64,000 nt of DNA from Hyperoodon ampullatus (GCA_949752795.1 OX457061.1:126118530-126182529), one strand, 5' to 3'; shown: positions 23,815 to 35,019, numbered from the stretch's first letter. The notes: a model not told the origin generated them from the sequence alone. Numbers and translations: made by a program.

Positions 23815-24180
23815 TCACTTATCTTAATTTTTAAATTGTGATCAAATAGCATTTTTACCATTTTTTCCAAGTGTACAATTCAGTAGCATTAAGTACATTC
23901 ACGTTGTTGTACAGCCATCACCACTCTCCACTTCTAGAGCTCTTCCATCATCCCATTCAACACTAACTCCCTGTTCCCTCCTCTCTCAGCCCCTGACAAC
24001 CCCCATTCTACTTGCTGACTGTATGAGTTTGTTCTGCAAACCTCATAAGTGAAATTGTATATTTGTTCTTTTGTGTGCGGCTTATTTCACTTAGCATAAT
24101 GTTTTTAAGGTTCATCCACGTTGTAACCTGTGTCTGTCAGAATTTCATTCCTTTTTGAGGAGCTTTGTCCATTTAAAAAG
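23815..24180 (-). mobile_element. L1 3'-end fragment
   Basis: Minus-strand L1 3' sequence: gtgtacaattcagtagcatt, aagtacattcacgttgttgt, ccatcaccactctccac, cttatttcacttagcataat and ggttcatccacgttgtaacc occur in the expected order. It is a 5'-truncated relic with no coding capacity. Confidence 0.78.
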
Positions 24181-24247
24181 TAGTTTTCCTATACGGTCAG
24201 GACTTTTATTTTAGTCACTTGGCATGCTTATTAAGGATGACCATATG

Positions 24248-24466
24248 GGGCTTCCCTGGTGGCGCAGTGGTTGAGAGTCCGCCTGCCGATGCAGGGGACA
24301 CGGGTTCGTGCCCCGGTCCGGGAAGATCCCACATGCCGCGGAGCGGCTGGGCCCGTGAGCCATGGCCACTGAACCTGCGTGTCCGGAGCCTATGCTCCGC
24401 AACGGGAGAGGCCACAACAGTGAGAGGCCCGTGTACCGCAAAAAAAAAAACAAAAACAAAAAAACC
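24248..24466 (+). mobile_element. CHR-type SINE
   Basis: A full cetacean-type copy: gggcttccctggtggcgcag, gacacgggttcgtgccccgg, gcggctgggcccgtgagcca, ggagaggccacaacagtgag and a gtaccgc plus A-rich end. The flanks atgaccatatg and atgatcacatg are probable diverged target-site duplications. Confidence 0.94.
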
Positions 24467-25744
24467 AAAGAATGATCACATGTATTTACTATGTTCGCTG
24501 GTGTGAGGTGTATACCGTGAGTTTACCATCACTTCACCCCTGAAGCAGCTCATGTTTTGTTTTGGCCAAATGAATGAGGCAGGGGTGCAGCTGGTGGTGA
24601 TGCAGTGTAGACTGTGCTAAGTGCCGAGGCTTCTGGAATCTGGTCAGGTGTGAAGTTACCTGCAGCCGTGGGGCAGGTGGGAGCCAGGCTTTGAGAGGCC
24701 TGTCAGGCGTGGGCGGCGCGGAGGTTGTCTGAGAGAGTCCCCAGGGGACCACATGAGCCAAGACATGGGGTGCGGAGAGAGGCCACGCCTGGGGGAGTGT
24801 CCCCGTGTGGAGGCGCGCTTGGCACGTTTGTGGGGATAATAGTAGCTGTAGCTATAAAGAGAGACTGAGGCCGGTCACTGAGGGCTTCACACACCAGGCT
24901 GAGGAATAACCTAACTCCGAGGCGCTGGGAAGCCATAAGGAGTTTTGAGCCAGAAATAGCTACACACAGAGCTGGCAGTTAAAGTTAGTATTTCGCTTCT
25001 TTGCAAAATGGAATGGGGACGGGAGGAGATTTGAGGCGGGAGGACAGGCAGGTTGTTTGGTCAGGTGGGAGGGGACACAGCGGCGCGGCAGACTTGCAGG
25101 TGGACCCCAGGTCCCGTGGCGGTCATGGGAAAGAAGTCTGGCCGCTGAGGCTCAGGGCTGCCCCGCGTCCCTGCTCAGATCAAGCCGAGCATCATCCAGG
25201 GGCCTGACGGCTGTGCTCACATCTGCCGGGGGATTGCTGAACATCCACTTGGCAAAGCTCCTCCACCCCTGAGACGGTGGCCGGCTGGGCCCATTGTTGG
25301 CCTTGGGCGTCTGCATTGGAAACCTGGTGCAGACACCCTCGAGGCATATCCAGCATCTGAGCAGAGTCTCTGCTGCACCAGCTGGTCTCCCTACAACCCA
25401 AGGTCTCCCTGAAGGCCCGTCACTTAGCGGTGAAAATCCACTGCCCTGTGGGCTTGGCACGAAGATCATGGTCTTAGCCTAGCAGCAATTCTAGTTCAGA
25501 AAATGTTTGACAAAATTGGTTTAGTACAGTTTTTAAAATGCAAATATTAGAACTATTCACTTTTTTCAAGAAATGTTTTTGTTCCATTTCACCTGTAAGG
25601 CAGCTGGCAGAGGACCGGTGGGGATACATTTCATCAGAGAGCTACTGTGAATATGATTTGAGTCACTTGTACGCTTCTTTCCATAATTATAAAGCTTTGC
25701 TCAAATTTCAACTTGCCCCAAGTGGCAGCTTGGATTTGTTTTTA

Positions 25745-25998
25745 ATTTAAATATTTATTTATTTGGCTGCATCGGGTCTTAGTTGTGGCACACGAGCTCT
25801 TCGTTGTGTTGTGCAGGCTCCTCTGTAGTTGTGGTGCGCGGGTTCCAGAGCTCCAGAGCACACAAGCTCAGCAGTTGTGGTGCGCGGGCGTAGTTGCTCC
25901 GCGGCATGTGGGATCTTAGTTCCCCGACCAGGGATCGAACCCGCGTCCCCTGCATTGGAAGGGCAGAGTCTTAACCACTGGGCCGCCAGGGAAGTCCC
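25745..25998 (-). mobile_element. CHR-type SINE, long form
   Basis: On the minus strand it has an aatatttatttatttggctg tail side, gcatcgggtcttagttgtgg, tgcgcgggttccagagctcc, tccccgaccagggatcgaac and a gccgccagggaagtccc end. Only weak flanking repeats are visible. Confidence 0.93.
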
Positions 25999-26324
25999 AG
26001 CAGCATGAGTTTTTCCGTGGATCTTCAGCCTGCTGGCATCAGAGTTGAGCAGCCTTCTCATCTGGATTCCTTCCTTCAGGGTAGTCCACAGTGGGAAGCT
26101 GTCGGAGAAGGGTTTCCAGAGCCCTAACTCTGTCATTCTAAAGTCTGTCAGTGTGTTGTCAGGACGTTCTCCTTCAGGGTGTGGTCTGAGTCGTTCCTGG
26201 GTAGAGGCGGCTGTCGGTCACCTCCCTGAAGCGCCAGGCCCCCGCCCGCTCTAGCCTGAGCCACACGATCGTGCTGGGGGCTGGCCCTTGGGGTGTCAGC
26301 TCTGTGACAGACACCATCCTGGGT

Positions 26325-26425
26325 GCATCCCACCTGTGTCCTCCACACATCACCTGATGCTACCTGCTCCAGTCCCTGCAGTCCTAGTCCACAGATGAGA
26401 AAACCGAGGCCCAAGCAGAGATGGC
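26325..26425 (+). repeat. Possible MIR relic
   Basis: A short match to the MIR core: agtccacagatgagaaaacc then gaggcccaagcagag, preceded by sequence resembling the MIR left part. Too diverged to define ends. Confidence 0.45.
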
Positions 26426-27007
26426 CGCCCACAGTGAAGCTGCTCCAAATGGCCCCAAAGCCTGCGTGGATCCCCAGGCCCACTTCTTCCACGAGGCCAG
26501 GCCTCCCCCACCTCCTCCAAGCTTGACTGAAGCCTGTCAGTACTCATGTTTCAGTTCTCTGGACCTTTCTTGGAGATAATCAGGCAGCCTCCGTGCCATG
26601 CTTCTGCTCCAGACCCTGGAGGATAGTTTGGCTCCTGAGCCCAGGGTTGTTCAGAAATGGTGTAGGTGGCCCCTGGGCCTTTGCAGAGATGCCTTTTTTA
26701 ATAGAGTCATAGCCTGGGGCTCTTGCTCAGGTCTTAACATGAGTGGATTCTGGTTTTTATGGAATGGAGGCTGGTGAAACTAGCAATCTTCCAAAAGGAC
26801 TGGGCTCAGATGGCTTTCATGAGTTTGGGGCAGTTCTGTAGAATCGGTTTTGATGACCAACTTTTCACCCATGACATTCTCTACTTGCTGTTAAGAGTAA
26901 TTCCTGTGAGGCTATAAATTCATTTTCTGACTTTGAGACCCAAATGAGAGTAGAAACTCAACCCCTTTTGTAGCTGAAGAACTAACTGATTAGCATGAGA
27001 CAGGGAG

Positions 27008-27260
27008 AGATTATTTATTAGTTATCTTTTGCTGTATAACACATTACCCCCAAAACTCAGTGGCTTAAAATAACTGTAAATATGTATTATTTCATAGTTC
27101 TATGGGTTGAGAATTTGGGGATAGCTTATGTGGGTGATTCTGGCTTAGGCTATTTGTTAGGATGAGTGTCCAGATGTCAGCCTGAGCTGCAGGTGTGTCA
27201 AGGTTTGACTGGGGCTGGAAGACCCCTTTCAAGGTGGTCCCGCTGGCTTATGGGAAGAGA
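27008..27260 (+). repeat. Ancient mammalian interspersed repeat, family not resolved
   Basis: The stretch ttattagttatcttttgctg, taacacattacccccaaaac, tcagtggcttaaaataactg and ttctatgggttgagaatttg follows a widespread mammalian repeat consensus. I cannot name its family from memory with confidence. Confidence 0.55.
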
Positions 27261-27961
27261 CGTCTGTTACCCGGCATGTGGTCCTGTCCACAGGGTGATG
27301 AATCAGCTGACAGTGTGGGACTGGTTTCCCGGGAGACAGCCGGGTGGGAGCCGCACCTGTTAGGACCCCACCTCAGGACCAGAGACCGTCATTTTCACAG
27401 GATTCTGTTGGTCACACAGGTGGGCGGAGACCACACAGAGTGTGAAAAACAGCTCACCTCCCTCTGGCTTCCCTGGCTCTTAACCATAATTTTGCAGAAG
27501 GAAAGGAAGAAGCATGGAAGCAGGGGGTAGATGACCTTGAACCAGCAAGGCTTCTGGAATCTTTCAGTAATAATTACATATTTTCCCACTGATACCTGAG
27601 TTGAGAACCAGTGGAGAAACGGACACAGATGTCAGACCAACTGAGTTCTGAATGCCGGCCTCCTTCCTGGTGGTGGTGGATTGAACTGGTGGTCTCGGTC
27701 CTCCCGTCCCTGCGTGGACCTTGGGAGACCTGCCCCAGGGAGAACTGGGGTGTTTAGGGCAGGATTTCCTTAGCCAGGACCTGGTCTGTGGACCATTATG
27801 CACATCCAAACATTGTTCATGCCAAGTCTCTACTCAACAGGGGACGGTGGCATTTTGAGTCATTTTACCAACATTATAGGCAAACTTGTGCTCCGTCCTG
27901 TTCTGTCAGCGTCTCAGGCGCGTGCACTGGCTTTGCTCAACTCTGAGCAGCTGTGACTAAG

Positions 27962-30209
27962 CCCACTGTCTCTCCCCGCCTCCTCCTCCTTGCTTCCCCT
28001 CCCTCCTTCTCCCCTCTTTCCCATCTCTCTCTCTCTCCCCATCTCTCCCCCATCTCTCCCCCCATCTCTCCCCCATCTCTCCCCCATCTCTCCCCATCTC
28101 TCCCCGTCTCTCCCCATCACACCCCATCTCCCCCATCTCTCCCCAACTCTCCCCCCATCTCACCCCCATCTCACCCCCCATCTCTCTCTCCCCCCCATCT
28201 CACCCCCATCTCTCCCCCCATCTCCCCCCATCTCTCCCCGTCTCTCCCCATCTCTCCCCAACACTCCCCCCATCTCCCCCCATCTCTCCCCATCTCTCCC
28301 CCCATCTCTCCCCCACACCCCATCACACCCCACCACCCCACACTCCCCCAACTCTCCCCATCTCTCCCCCCATCTCTCCCCATCTCTCCCCCATCTCTCC
28401 CCCCATCTCTCCCCCATCTCTCCCCCCATCTCCCCCATCTCTCCCCATCTCTCCCCCCATCTCTCCCCATCTCTCCCCCCATCTCCCCCATCTCTCCCCA
28501 TCTCTCCCCCCATCTCTCCCCATCTCTCCCCCATCTCTCCCCCATCTCTCCCCATCACTCCCCCATCTCACCCCCCATCTCTCCCCCATCTCTCCCCATC
28601 TCTCCCCCCAACTCTCCCCCATCTCTCCCCATCTCTCCCCCATCTCTCTCCCCCCCATCTCTCCCCCCATCACTCCCCCATCACTCCCCCATCACCCCCG
28701 TCACTCCCCACTCTCCCATCTCTCCCCCCATCTCTCCCCCATCTCTCCCCATCTCTCCCCCCATCTCTCCCCCACTCTCCCCATCTCTCCCCCCATCTCT
28801 CCCCCATCTCTCCCCACTCTCCCCCCATCTCTCCCCATCTCTCCCCCATCTCTCCCCCCATCTCTCCCCCATCTCTCCCCCCATCTCCCCCATCTCTCCC
28901 CATCTCTCCCCCCATCTCTCCCCATCTCTCCCCCATCTCTCCCCCATCTCTCCCCATCTCTCCCCCCATCTCTCCCCATCTCTCCCCATCTCTCCCCCCA
29001 TCTCTCCCCATCTCTCCCCCATCTCTCCCCCATCTCTCCCCCATCTCTCCCCATCTCTCCCCCCATCTCCCCCATCTCTCCCCATCTCTCCCCCCATCTC
29101 TCTCCCATCTCTCCCCCATCTCTCCCCCCATCTCTCCCCCATCTCTCCCCCCATCTCCCCCCATCTCTCCCCATCTCTCCCCCCATCTCTCCCCATCTCT
29201 CCCCCATCTCTCCCCCATCTCTCCCCATCTCTCCCCCCATCTCTCCCCATCTCTCCCCCATCTCTCCCCCCATCTCTCCCCCATCTCTCCCCCCATCTCT
29301 CCCCCATCTCTCCCCATCTCTCCCCCCATCTCTCCCCATCTCTCCCCCATCTCTCCCCCATCTCTCCCCATCTCTCCCCCCATCTCTCCCCATCTCTCCC
29401 CCATCTCTCCCCCATCTCTCCCCCATCTCTCCCCCCATCTCTCCCCCATCTCTCCCCATCTCTCCCCCCATCTCTCCCCCATCTCTCCCCCATCTCTCCC
29501 CATCTCTCCCCCATCTCTCCCCCATCTCTCCCCCCATCTCTCTCTCCCCCCCATCTCTCCCCCCATCTCTCCCCCCATCTCTCCCCCCATCTCTCCCCGT
29601 CTCTCCCCATCTCTCCCCATCTCTCCCCCCATCTCTCCCCCATCTCTCCCCATCTCTCCCCCCATCTCTCCCCCATCTCTCCCCATCTCTCCCCCCATCT
29701 CTCCCCCATCTCTCCCCCCATCTCCCCCCATCTCTCCCCATCTCTCCCCCCATCTCTCCCCATCTCTCCCCCCATCTCTCTCTCCCCCCCATCTCTCCCC
29801 CATCTCTCCCCATCTCTCCCCCCATCTCTCCCCCATCTCTCCCCCATCTCTCCCCCCATCTCTCCCCCATCTCTCCCCCCATCTCTCTCTCTCTCTCCCC
29901 CCATCTCTCCCCCATCTCTCTCTCCCCCCATCTCTCTCTCTCTCTCCCCCCATCTCTCTCTCTCTCCCCCATCTCTCCCCCATCTCTCTCTCCCCCCATC
30001 TCTCTCTCTCTCTCCCCCCATCTCTCTCTCTCTCCCCCATCTCTCCCCCAACTCTCTCCCCATCTCTCCCCCATCTCTCTCTCTCTCTCCCAATCTCTCC
30101 CCCATATCTCTCTCTCCCCCATCTCTCTCTCCCCCCCATCTCTCTCTCTCTCTCCCCATCTCTCTCTCCCACTCCATCTCTTTCTCCCTCACTCCCCCCT
30201 CTCTTGCAG
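27962..30209 (+). promoter_or_regulatory. Giant AG-exclusion zone and terminal 3' splice site
   Basis: After the AG at 27960-27961 I find no further AG on the + strand until the acceptor AG at 30208-30209. The nearest good branch-point match is ctcac at 30188-30192 (A at 30191), only about 18 bases from the acceptor. Repeat units themselves lack a T two bases before their A, so they are poor branch sites. Splicing either uses this close branch point or one far upstream of 28 kb. Confidence 0.8.
28021..30180 (+). repeat. 2.2-kb C-rich minisatellite, CCCCATCTCT units
   Basis: About 180 tandem units (estimated from array length divided by an average unit of about 12 bp) of the form CCCC-CCCCCC + ATCTCT fill this stretch, with C runs of four to seven. 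Variants with CACC, CAACT, CATCACT and CCGTCTCT cluster at 28100-28350 and 28555-28720. From about 29880 the units gain long TCTCTCTC runs. Only about four G residues occur on the + strand. The array ends some 30 bases before the acceptor of the last SH3RF1 exon, so it forms an enormous polypyrimidine tract. The minus strand (GGGGAGAGATGGGG) has four or more G-runs with six-base loops in any 50-base stretch, a canonical G-quadruplex pattern. The repeat has few stop codons in several frames, which explains the very long open frames. Confidence 0.97.
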
Positions 30210-30378
30210 GCACCGGGTGGTGGTTTCCTACCCCCCGCAGAGTGAGGCGGAACTGGAACTCAAGGAGGGCGACATCGTGTTTGTGCACAGGAAGCGGGAG
30301 GACGGCTGGTTCAAGGGCACGCTGCAGCGGAACGGGAAGACGGGCCTCTTCCCCGGGAGCTTCGTGGAAAACATCTGA
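30210..30378 (+). CDS. SH3RF1: SH3RF1 terminal coding exon: fourth SH3 domain and stop
   Basis: The first base completes Arg. The exon then encodes the 55-residue C-terminal SH3 domain and a TGA at 30376-30378. Counting His as 1, it shows VVSYPP in place of the usual ALYDY (4-9), the acidic RT loop [11 protein letters not shown] (11-21), the ligand Trp in DGWFKG (W33) and GLFPGSFV (P48, F51) before the end ENI. The domain is complete. Residues 26-28 read HRK, where I recall HKK in the human protein, a conservative change. This C-terminal SH3 is nearly invariant among vertebrates. The acceptor ctcttgcag is preceded by the 2.2-kb pyrimidine array. Confidence 0.96.
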
Positions 30379-31660
30379 GGAGCCACCGGGGGCTGGACCT
30401 CTCCTATCACCGCATCCATCACAAGGTCCACAGGGACCCGGGGCGGCAGGACCAGGGTGCGTGCCATGTGCCTGGTCCTGTCTGATTCACTCCACAGAGG
30501 AACCTTTTCTAAAAAGATATCTAGCTGAGACGGACAACTGTTTACAAGGCTTAACTAATTTATTTGCTTTTTTAAACTTGAATTTTTCTTGTAATAGATA
30601 AATTCTTTGGATTATGATTTTAAGAAATTATTAATTTATGAAATGATAGCCAAGGAGAAGCTGGATGATCCCCTGTCGGGAGCAAAAGTGTGTCCTTGAT
30701 GCGGATGCAGCCCCTGCCCCCCTGGGCTTCACCTCGGCTTCTTTGAGTCAGAGATGCCCGTTCTCGGGTTTGCTTGTCTCTTTGGGAAACCAGGACACAC
30801 AAGTGAATCCGTGTCGCTGAGGGACCCCGGGGTAGCAGGGCAGGAGCCTGTCTCTCTGGTTGGGGTTGGGAATCACTCCAAGACCTAGTCCTTAGTTTAA
30901 CCTTGAAGGTCTCTGATTCCCTAGAATAAGGAAGAAGAAAGCACAGCCCTTGGACAGAATGTGTTCAGAAATAGATTTAGTTTCATAACAGAAGCGGCTC
31001 AGCTCGGTGGCTGGAAGTTGAACTAAGGTTGCCACCTGTCTGAGGATGGCTCTGAATGTTATTGCGCTGTCACCCTGGGACCTGCCTGTGCAGTCATGCA
31101 GGAGGGACCCTGTGAGGCGACCCAGGCATCCGTGTGGCGCTTCCCACGCCCCCGCCCCCGAGGGTGGTGGACCCCCTGCACAGAGGCCACGGGCGATGCC
31201 CACCCGCCTGGGCTGTACCGGGCAGCCCCTCCTCTGCCCCAAACCAGGCCCTCCCCGGCTGTGACCTGGGCTCCCTGTCCCTCCAGGTGGCTGCAGGCGG
31301 GGCCTCAGGGCAGCGCCTCCCTGGCAGGCTGGTGGGTGCAGGTGGGCGGAGCCCACATCCTGCAGCCCGGCCCTGGCAGCCCACCTCCACCCTGTCCGAC
31401 CACGCGGCCTGGGTCAGGGCTGCCCTCCAAACAGAACCAGGGAATTGGGCTTGGCGACATCAGAGACCGTGGCCACGGCTTTCTCATGAAAAAGCAGATG
31501 CAAAAGCCTTTTTCATTTTTTACTTTTAAGAATTACAGCTGGGGAATCAAAACATAGACTGTGAGTCTTCTCACAGTAGCAGGCGGTTTCATGGTCTTAA
31601 AGAGATATATTATGTGGTTGAAATAAAATCATTCCTAAATTAAGCATTTTTTATAAGACA
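30379..31660 (+). other. SH3RF1: SH3RF1 3' untranslated region
   Basis: Sequence after the stop codon, GC-rich at 31080-31440 and AT-rich from 31560. No further coding exon is seen. The end is placed just after the AATAAA at 31622. The AT-rich stretch to about 32250 could belong to a longer 3' UTR that uses a later signal. Confidence 0.6.
31622..31627 (+). terminator. Likely SH3RF1 poly(A) signal AATAAA
   Basis: The first AATAAA I find after the stop codon lies in gttgaaataaaatcattcc. A CA cleavage candidate follows about 30-35 bases later (agacactgtaca), with a T/G-rich stretch (atgttcctgtgtattg) downstream. An ATTAAA near 32154 is a weaker alternative. Confidence 0.6.
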
Positions 31661-34524
31661 CTGTACATTATGTTCCTGTGTATTGAATTTTTTAAAAAAA
31701 TACTTTACTGGGATATTCATGTAATATATAAAGTTTTGGTGAAATGAAATTTAGCTAGAAACAAAGCTGCCATCAGCTTTCATCTGTGTAAGTTGACACC
31801 AATGTGTCATAATATTCTTTATTTTGGGAAATTAGTGTATTTTATAAAAATTTTAAAAAGTAAGACTACTACTACAGGATAAGATCATTTTTTTACCTGT
31901 CTTTTCTCCATATTTTAAGCTATGTGATTGAAGTACCTCTGTTAATAGTTTCCTGGTATGAAGTTGGTTAAAATTTCATCTGTTAATAGATCACTTAGAT
32001 AATATAATGTATGGGTTTTCTGTTGGTTTTGGGGGCACAGTAGATGGAGATTTTGTAACAAGGGCTTGTTACACGGCGATTAAGGTAATGATAAAATTGC
32101 AGTTTATTGTTCCTTTTCATGTTAATAATTTGAAGACTGGAGAAAAGGTTCAAGATTAAAATTTGATGTTCAGCCTTTTTGCATCCATTGTGTCCATCCT
32201 TAAAGTTTTTCTTTTTCTTTTTTTTGTCTTAAACATGGCATAGTTTCTACTTCATAAAAATTCTTTGCATGTTCCTCAGACAGACGGCATCCACAAGAAT
32301 CGGTTCGGTGGTTATGATACAGTTTACCTCTCCAGCCAACCAACCTTATTTGTTAATGAGGTTTCCCCAGAGAGTTTACGGTCTTGACAGAGCGTGCGGC
32401 GTCTCAAGCAGGGGCTGGGTGACTCGTGTGCTCCCCCTTCCCCCTTCACGGTGGCTAAGCCGTCCGGTGACTCTGGAAGTTTCTTCTTGGCCACAGAAGG
32501 GAGTACCAGACCTAAACCAGCCGTGCAGTAGCCTGCAGGTCTCGCAAGGCACGGACGCATCATCTTCACACTCACTGTGATTTTAACCCCCATGGAAAGC
32601 CAGCAAGTCGTAAGTTTAAAAAGACTGCGTCTATCGGGTTTAAAAAGTATTTTCCTAATTTAACTTTTAGTTGCTAACAAATTGTCAGAATTAAGAATCA
32701 AGAAATGTAGGTTGTGTGAGAGCTTTTGCCGAAAGCTGCCTTTGTAACCACCTGGGCAAGTCGGTGATCATTTAGTTTCCCCCTGTGAAAAGCGCTATTT
32801 TAACATGTGCACTGTTTTCACCTCTGCTTTCAGATATTTCACTACACTCTCCTGGGGTGTATGCACGAGCCTTTGCTGGGTCTAATCAGATTTAGAAAGA
32901 ACAAGTTAAGGTGGTGTTTCCAACTGCGGTGCATGTAATTTTCTATTTCTCATGAGAACAGGACAGTGTTTTCATGCCTCCAGAAGCTCAGGTGAACATT
33001 TCAATCCAGAGCTCTATACAACATTAGGATTCAAGTTTGGAAAGCGCTTTTAGTAGATGTTAGACTAAGTTGTACAACTTTTTGTGTGTATCCATGTGAA
33101 ATTTTTAAAATTGTCTTGAACCAATTAAGCTATGTTCTTATCGAGGTAGCATCCTGTTTGAATTGCTTTTTCCCAAGAAAAAGAATATGCCAACCAACCG
33201 CAGTAACAGAGGGGGTGTCATGCAAGACTAGCCGTGTCCAGCTGAGCACAGGCTTGCCCTTCCCTGACTCCTGTGAACGCCCGGCTCTGTTCTTGGTGGT
33301 AAGTGATTCTCACCAGAGACCAGAAGGATCTGGTGGGGTGGCCTGTGTGAACTATAAATGCCTTAAAATACCCTCCCTCTTTCACAGAGGAATGTTTATC
33401 TCATTTCTCTTGTCTTTCTGTTAATAACTTGTAATAACTTTCTGACTTGGCTATTTAAATTTCCATCCTAAACAGCACCTTAATCTCACTGGATGCAAAT
33501 TCTTGTTGCTCTGCAGCCACCCAGACCCCAGGAACCTTGATGGAGAGACCTGCGTGTGGCATTGGTCTTCGAGTCACCATACTGTGGTTACAGGTCAGAC
33601 TACTTGAGTGATATCCTTAAGTCTCCAGAGGTAGCAGAGTGGTCAGTGAGCCAGCTGCCACTGCTATGGCCCACAACTTAGAGAGGAAATTCAGTTCCAG
33701 AAGGCTTTGACCTTGAGTTGAATCTTTCCGGGTATGAGACCTTTGTAAAAGTCCCAGAAGGAACCGGGAGAGACCTTCCTATATGTGACTCAAAAACCAG
33801 AAGCCATACAAAAGAAAACGTGGATATCTTCAACTACAGAAAAAATACCTACGTGATAAAAGACCTTAATCAAAGTCAAAAGAAAATAATAGAAAAAAAT
33901 TTTGTAACTCCTGTGACAGGCAAGGAGAATTTCCTTCATATATAAAGAGCTCCTGGGACTCAATAAGAGTAAGAATGAAAACCCAAAAGTAAAACTGACC
34001 AAGAATATGGGACAGAAACTGCCAGTGCCCTCCCAATACCCAGTGCCCTCTTCTCCCTTATTAACTTATTCCCGGGCAATGACCTCACTTTAAAAGCCCC
34101 ATTTTCCAGTTTCCTTCAGACACAGCCACGTTACTGAGTTGTTGCTGAAACAGAAGCTACGTGTCAAAGGGGGCTTCTGTGAGGCTTCTTAAAAGGGAGG
34201 AGGCACACACCCTGTGGCCGTTTTCTTTGTGTGGCCGTTTTCTTTTTCCTTCTTGTAGCCTGCAGTGTACACACGTTAGCTGGTACTCCAGCAGCTATCT
34301 TGAGCCTAGGTGACCTTTAAGACGGAAGCCACATTTTAATATGATGGGGGCCAGGAAACGAGGAGCTTGAGACCCTGATAACCTTGCAGCCTTTGTGCCG
34401 GCCTGAACTACTCGTCTCCAGACATGATCTGTGTGAGAATAAACCCCTTGACTGTAGTCCGGTCTCTCACCCACACCAACCTGATGCCAATATTAACTGG
34501 CAGTTCCTCAAAAAAGAAATGCCG
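31661..34524. other. Intergenic, mostly unassigned
   Basis: AT-rich sequence downstream of SH3RF1. 33790-34015 resembles a plus-strand L1 fragment (see separate entry). 34030-34470, ending agaataaacccc, has the look of an old retroelement end. The remainder shows nothing I can name and no exon. Confidence 0.6.
33790..34015 (+). mobile_element. Probable L1 fragment
   Basis: Landmarks typical of the L1 3' half in sense orientation: ttcatatataaagagctcc, gggactcaataagagtaag and aaaacccaaaagtaaaactg. It is short and frameshifted, a dead relic. Confidence 0.5.
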
Positions 34525-34738
34525 GGGCTTCCCTGGTGGCGCAGTAGTTGAGCGTCCGCCTGCCGATGCAGGGGACACGGGTTCGTGCCCTGGTCCGGGA
34601 GGATCCCACATGCTGTGGAGCGGCTGGGCCCGTGAGCCATGGCCGCTGAGCCTGCGCGTCCGGAGCCTGTGCTCCGCAACGGGAGAGGCCACAACAGTGA
34701 GAGGCCGGTGTACCGCAAAAAAAAAAAAAAAAAAAAAT
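34525..34738 (+). mobile_element. CHR-type SINE with long poly(A)
   Basis: gggcttccctggtggcgcag, gacacgggttcgtgccctgg, gcggctgggcccgtgagcca and ggccacaacagtgagaggcc are followed by gtaccgc and a run of about 20 A. The long unbroken tail suggests a young copy. Confidence 0.95.
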
Positions 34739-35019
34739 TCATAGCATCTGTGCTGGCCCTGGCCCTCCAGCTCGCTCTCTCTGTAGGTTCTCTAGTTCAC
34801 CCTTCAAGGAGTTCCATCATCTTTGCAGGTGGAGTGTCTGAAAAACCCTCTTTGGAAGGAAATCAGTCTGCCACAACCAGCTGGCCTTGAATTCACAAGA
34901 CTTAGTTGATGAAAGAGGCTAAAGGCAGCTGTACAGTTATCTTTGAATTGCTGGTAAATGTTTGAGATACGGAATATAGGTGAGCGTAGTGGAGAAATAA
35001 ACGTATCAGTGGTTATTCT

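Larger units (their letters stand above)
20160..30209 (+). other. SH3RF1 last intron (10 kb)
   Basis: It begins with gtgagt and a GC-rich stretch to about 20600. It then holds mostly unrecognised sequence to 23700, a CT microsatellite (23706-23790), an L1 3' fragment (23815-24180), CHR SINEs (24248 and 25745), a MIR-like relic (26325), an old repeat (27008) and the large C-rich array (28021-30180). The stretch 22400-23350 is A-rich and may be a degenerate retroelement, but I cannot assign it. Confidence 0.82.
1..31660 (+). other. SH3RF1: SH3RF1 (POSH) locus, 3' half
   Basis: Seven exons read left to right in one frame and match SH3RF1, also called POSH. The family protein has an N-terminal RING finger and four SH3 domains. 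It acts in the cytosol and at the trans-Golgi as an E3 ubiquitin ligase, and as a scaffold linking active Rac1 to the MLK-MKK-JNK cascade. Only the C-terminal half is here: part of the linker before SH3-3, SH3-3, the long disordered region and SH3-4. The paralogue SH3RF3 is less likely, because the C-terminus reads [11 protein letters not shown], as in SH3RF1; I recall SH3RF3 ending in ESF. Splice phases agree at all six junctions and the joined length is 1455 nt. Bases 1-122 are the end of the preceding intron, with a pyrimidine tract and CAG acceptor at 120-122. Confidence 0.95.

Noticed and set aside
28021..30180. Regular repeats that might suggest a CRISPR-like or other repeat-spacer system
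   Set aside because: The unit is about 12 bp with no spacers, in a mammalian intron. It is a minisatellite.
28670..30288. Minus-strand open frames of 473-535 codons made of [14 protein letters not shown] repeats
   Set aside because: These are the complement of the same minisatellite, which lacks stops in that direction. Composition and periodicity match the DNA repeat, not a protein family.
27953..30601. Open frame of 882 codons (rich in SP, PISPP and HLSP) on the + strand, and a second of 751 codons
   Set aside because: They run through the stop-poor C-rich repeat, and where they reach the last SH3RF1 exon they are in the wrong frame. No start context or domain supports them.
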